Source of the DNA: Nocardia sputorum | GTDB lineage: Bacteria; Actinomycetota; Actinomycetes; Mycobacteriales; Mycobacteriaceae | Length of the DNA: 64,000 bases | Reading direction: 5' to 3' | Assembly (NCBI RefSeq): GCF_027924405.1 | Contig: NZ_AP026978.1 | Location: forward strand, 1,488,001 to 1,552,000 | Part shown: piece after piece, positions 62,505 through 64,000 of the stretch | Layout of the letters: each line of letters begins with the position of its first letter | Numbering within the stretch: the first letter of the stretch is position 1 | Program-made: the position numbers and the translations under genes | Notes under the pieces: generated by a model | Told to the model about the DNA's origin: nothing | The model's input: only the letters and a program-made list of their open reading frames with translations | Databases searched by the model: none

Positions 62505-63524
62505 TCAGCGTCGGACTTCGGCAACCTCGACGGCTCGGCTCTCCCGCCGCGACAGCTCGCACGCCTCTGCGACATAGAACGCCTCCAGCGCGTCGACAGG
62601 CGGGCAAGGATTGTCGAGCTGTCCGGTCGCGACCTCGATGAAGGCCGCCAGTTCATCGGCATACGCCGGACGGAAGCGTTCCATGAACCCCGCATAGGGA
62701 GGATAGGGGGAGGGGCTGTGGTCGGGTTCGACGGAAGTGAGGGGTGTGCGGTCGTCGAGCCCGACGATCGCATTCCCCTTGGAGCCCAACGCTTCCAGCC
62801 GCACGTCGTACCCTGCCCCGTTGTATCGGGTCAGTGACACCGTGGCGACGGTTCCGTCGTCCAGGCGAAGCAGCACCGCCGCTGTGTCGACGTCGTCCGC
62901 TTCGGCGAAGAACGACGCGCCCCGGTTGGCTCCGAGGGCGTAGACGGAGGTGATCTCGCGGCCGGTCACCCACCGGATGATGTCGAAATCGTGCACCCCG
63001 CAGTCGCGGAAGATGCCCCCGGAGCGGGCGATGTATTCGGCGGGCGGTGGCGCCGGGTCGAGGGTCGTCGCGCGCAACGTGTGCAGCCAGCCGAGCCGTC
63101 CGGAGCGGATCGCTTCGCGCGCCGCGCGGTAGCCGGCGTCGAAGCGGCGTTGGAAGCCGATCTGGACGGGGACGGGGGAGGTGCGAAGGTGGACGATGAC
63201 GGCGAGGGTGCCGGTGATGTCGGCGGCGACGGGCTTTTCGCAGAAGACGGGGATGCCCGCGTCGACGGCGCGGATGATGAGTTCGGGGTGGGCGTCGGTG
63301 GCGGTGGCGATGATCAGGCCGTCGAGGTCGGCGGCGAAGAGGGCGTCGAGATCGGAGGCGAACTCGACGCCGAGGTCGGTGGCGGTGGTGCGGGCGCGGG
63401 CCGCGTCGGCGTCGGCGACCAGGACGGTGGCCACGTTCGGGAGTTTCCTCAGGGTCTCGGCGTGCGCGCTCCCGATGCGGCCGGTTCCGGCGAGGCCCAG
63501 CGTGACGGCTCGGTGCGAGGACAT
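62505..63524 (-). CDS. Gfo/Idh/MocA-family oxidoreductase (inositol-dehydrogenase-like)
   Basis: A 339-residue NAD(P)-dependent dehydrogenase: nucleotide-binding TLGLAGTGRIGSAHAETLRK, catalytic-type block PVFCEKPVAADI (Glu-Lys-Pro), and the C-terminal beta-sheet domain with FRDCGVHDFDIIRWVTGREI, whose Asp and His are catalytic in inositol dehydrogenases. It probably oxidises a cyclitol or sugar. It begins 60 bp after the LacI-family gene on the same strand, with AAGGAG before the ATG, so the two are likely co-transcribed and under LacI-type control. Confidence 0.9.
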   Translation of the reverse strand: MSSHRAVTLGLAGTGRIGSAHAETLRKLPNVATVLVADADAARARTTATDLGVEFASDLDALFAADLDGLIIATATDAHPELIIRAVDAGIPVFCEKPVAADITGTLAVIVHLRTSPVPVQIGFQRRFDAGYRAAREAIRSGRLGWLHTLRATTLDPAPPPAEYIARSGGIFRDCGVHDFDIIRWVTGREITSVYALGANRGASFFAEADDVDTAAVLLRLDDGTVATVSLTRYNGAGYDVRLEALGSKGNAIVGLDDRTPLTSVEPDHSPSPYPPYAGFMERFRPAYADELAAFIEVATGQLDNPCPPVDALEAFYVAEACELSRRESRAVEVAEVRR

Positions 63525-63584
63525 CGGCTCTCCTTATATATGTGGAATCGCGACGTGCGGTGGCGGGCCTACGGGCCTGGTGGT

Positions 63585-64000
63585 TCAGCGTGGAGCGGTC
63601 GTGGTGGAGCGGACTACGAGCGAAGGTTCCACCCGGCGGCGGGCCGGGGTGGTGCGGCCGTCGTGGAGGCGTTCGGCGAGCGCCTCGATCGCGAGGCGGC
63701 CCATCTGGATGCGCGGCTGGTCGATGGTGGTCAGCGCGACGTGGCGCAGGGCGGCCAGGGAGGTGTTGTCGTAGCCGACCACGGAGACGTCCTCGGGCAC
63801 CCGCAGGCCCGCCTCCTCGAGCGCGGACATGGCCCCGACGGCGTTGAAATCGTTGCCGCATACGAGCGCGGTGGGGAAATTCTCGCTGGAGAACAGGTTC
63901 AGCAGTTTGCGTACCGCGGCCAGGCCCGCGGCGTCGGTGTGCTCGCTCGGCACGACCATCGGCTCCAGGCCGTGGCGCCGCATGGCGGCGCGGTAGCCCT
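63585..64000 (-). CDS. LacI-family regulator, C-terminal part (cut by window edge)
   Basis: The visible frame (about 138 codons) contains the periplasmic-binding core of LacI regulators: GYRAAMRRHGLEPMVVPSEH, FPTALVCGNDFNAVGAMSAL, GLRVPEDVSVVGYDNTSLAA and the closing TTIDQPRIQMGRLAIEALAE. The DNA-binding N-terminus lies right of position 64000. It precedes the Gfo/Idh/MocA gene and probably represses it in the absence of a sugar or cyclitol. Confidence 0.88.
   Translation of the reverse strand, partial: GYRAAMRRHGLEPMVVPSEHTDAAGLAAVRKLLNLFSSENFPTALVCGNDFNAVGAMSALEEAGLRVPEDVSVVGYDNTSLAALRHVALTTIDQPRIQMGRLAIEALAERLHDGRTTPARRRVEPSLVVRSTTTAPR

Overview
The window is GC-rich, densely coded actinobacterial DNA, most likely from Nocardia or a close mycolic-acid-containing relative. 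The evidence is the codon bias, the many GTG and TTG starts, the PknB-type kinases, and a gene order (ACT protein, gatC, gatA, pfkA, gatB, LppZ-like lipoprotein, DoxX protein, PH-domain protein, ilvB, ilvN, ilvC, with matching relative orientations) that I recognise from the Mycobacterium tuberculosis ilvC-to-gatC region. It is a chromosomal housekeeping region interleaved with lineage-specific genes.

Layout. 0-5 kb: 3' part of a QueA-like gene, a small secreted protein, a Uma2-type protein, an AAA ATPase, small genes and an ACT-domain protein. 5.5-7.3 kb: gatC-gatA. 7.4-30 kb: a block separating gatA from pfkA. It holds a TetR/SDR divergon with two operators, a phospholipase A2-like plus alpha/beta-hydrolase pair, two NarL-type two-component systems, two membrane Ser/Thr kinases, a MacB-like ABC exporter, a non-canonical P450, cysteine dioxygenase plus rhodanese, an ArsR/AHSA1 pair, and one of two paralogous beta-lactamase-fold lipoproteins (the other lies near 14 kb). 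30-41.5 kb: pfkA, a tandem ribbon-helix-helix protein, a lipoprotein hydrolase, gatB, an SMP-30-like protein, a LysR/EamA/NmrA divergon, the LppZ-like lipoprotein, a DoxX protein and an NmrA-like protein. 41.6-48.5 kb: ilvD, a PH-domain protein and ilvBNC, which is preceded by a leaderless 15-codon leader peptide containing Leu-Leu-Val-Ile and by an attenuator. 48.5-52.6 kb: a small secreted protein, a double-hotdog thioesterase and a MoxR/VWA pair. 52.7-62.5 kb: accessory DNA with small unknown genes, a GNAT, a candidate sulfur-binding-domain/HNH modification-dependent endonuclease, a complete IS21-family element with 5-bp target duplication that splits a 70-codon gene, an XRE/TPR regulator with a divergent small operon, and a GNAT gene with two compensating frameshifts. 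62.5-64 kb: a Gfo/Idh/MocA oxidoreductase downstream of a LacI-family regulator cut by the window edge.

How the genes work together. gatC, gatA and gatB encode the tRNA-dependent amidotransferase. ilvD, ilvB, ilvN and ilvC encode the valine/isoleucine pathway with leader-peptide attenuation. The kinases, two-component systems, ABC exporter and lipoproteins suggest an envelope-signalling neighbourhood. A recurring signal is a TANNNT-type -10 hexamer 6-8 nt upstream of a start codon with no room for a ribosome-binding site (at least 14 cases), which indicates widespread leaderless transcription. Other non-obvious signals are I-E-CRISPR-like hairpin repeats in the ilvC leader, a 36-bp direct repeat that duplicates the ABC permease start, and a nested inverted repeat between convergent genes near 38.4 kb.
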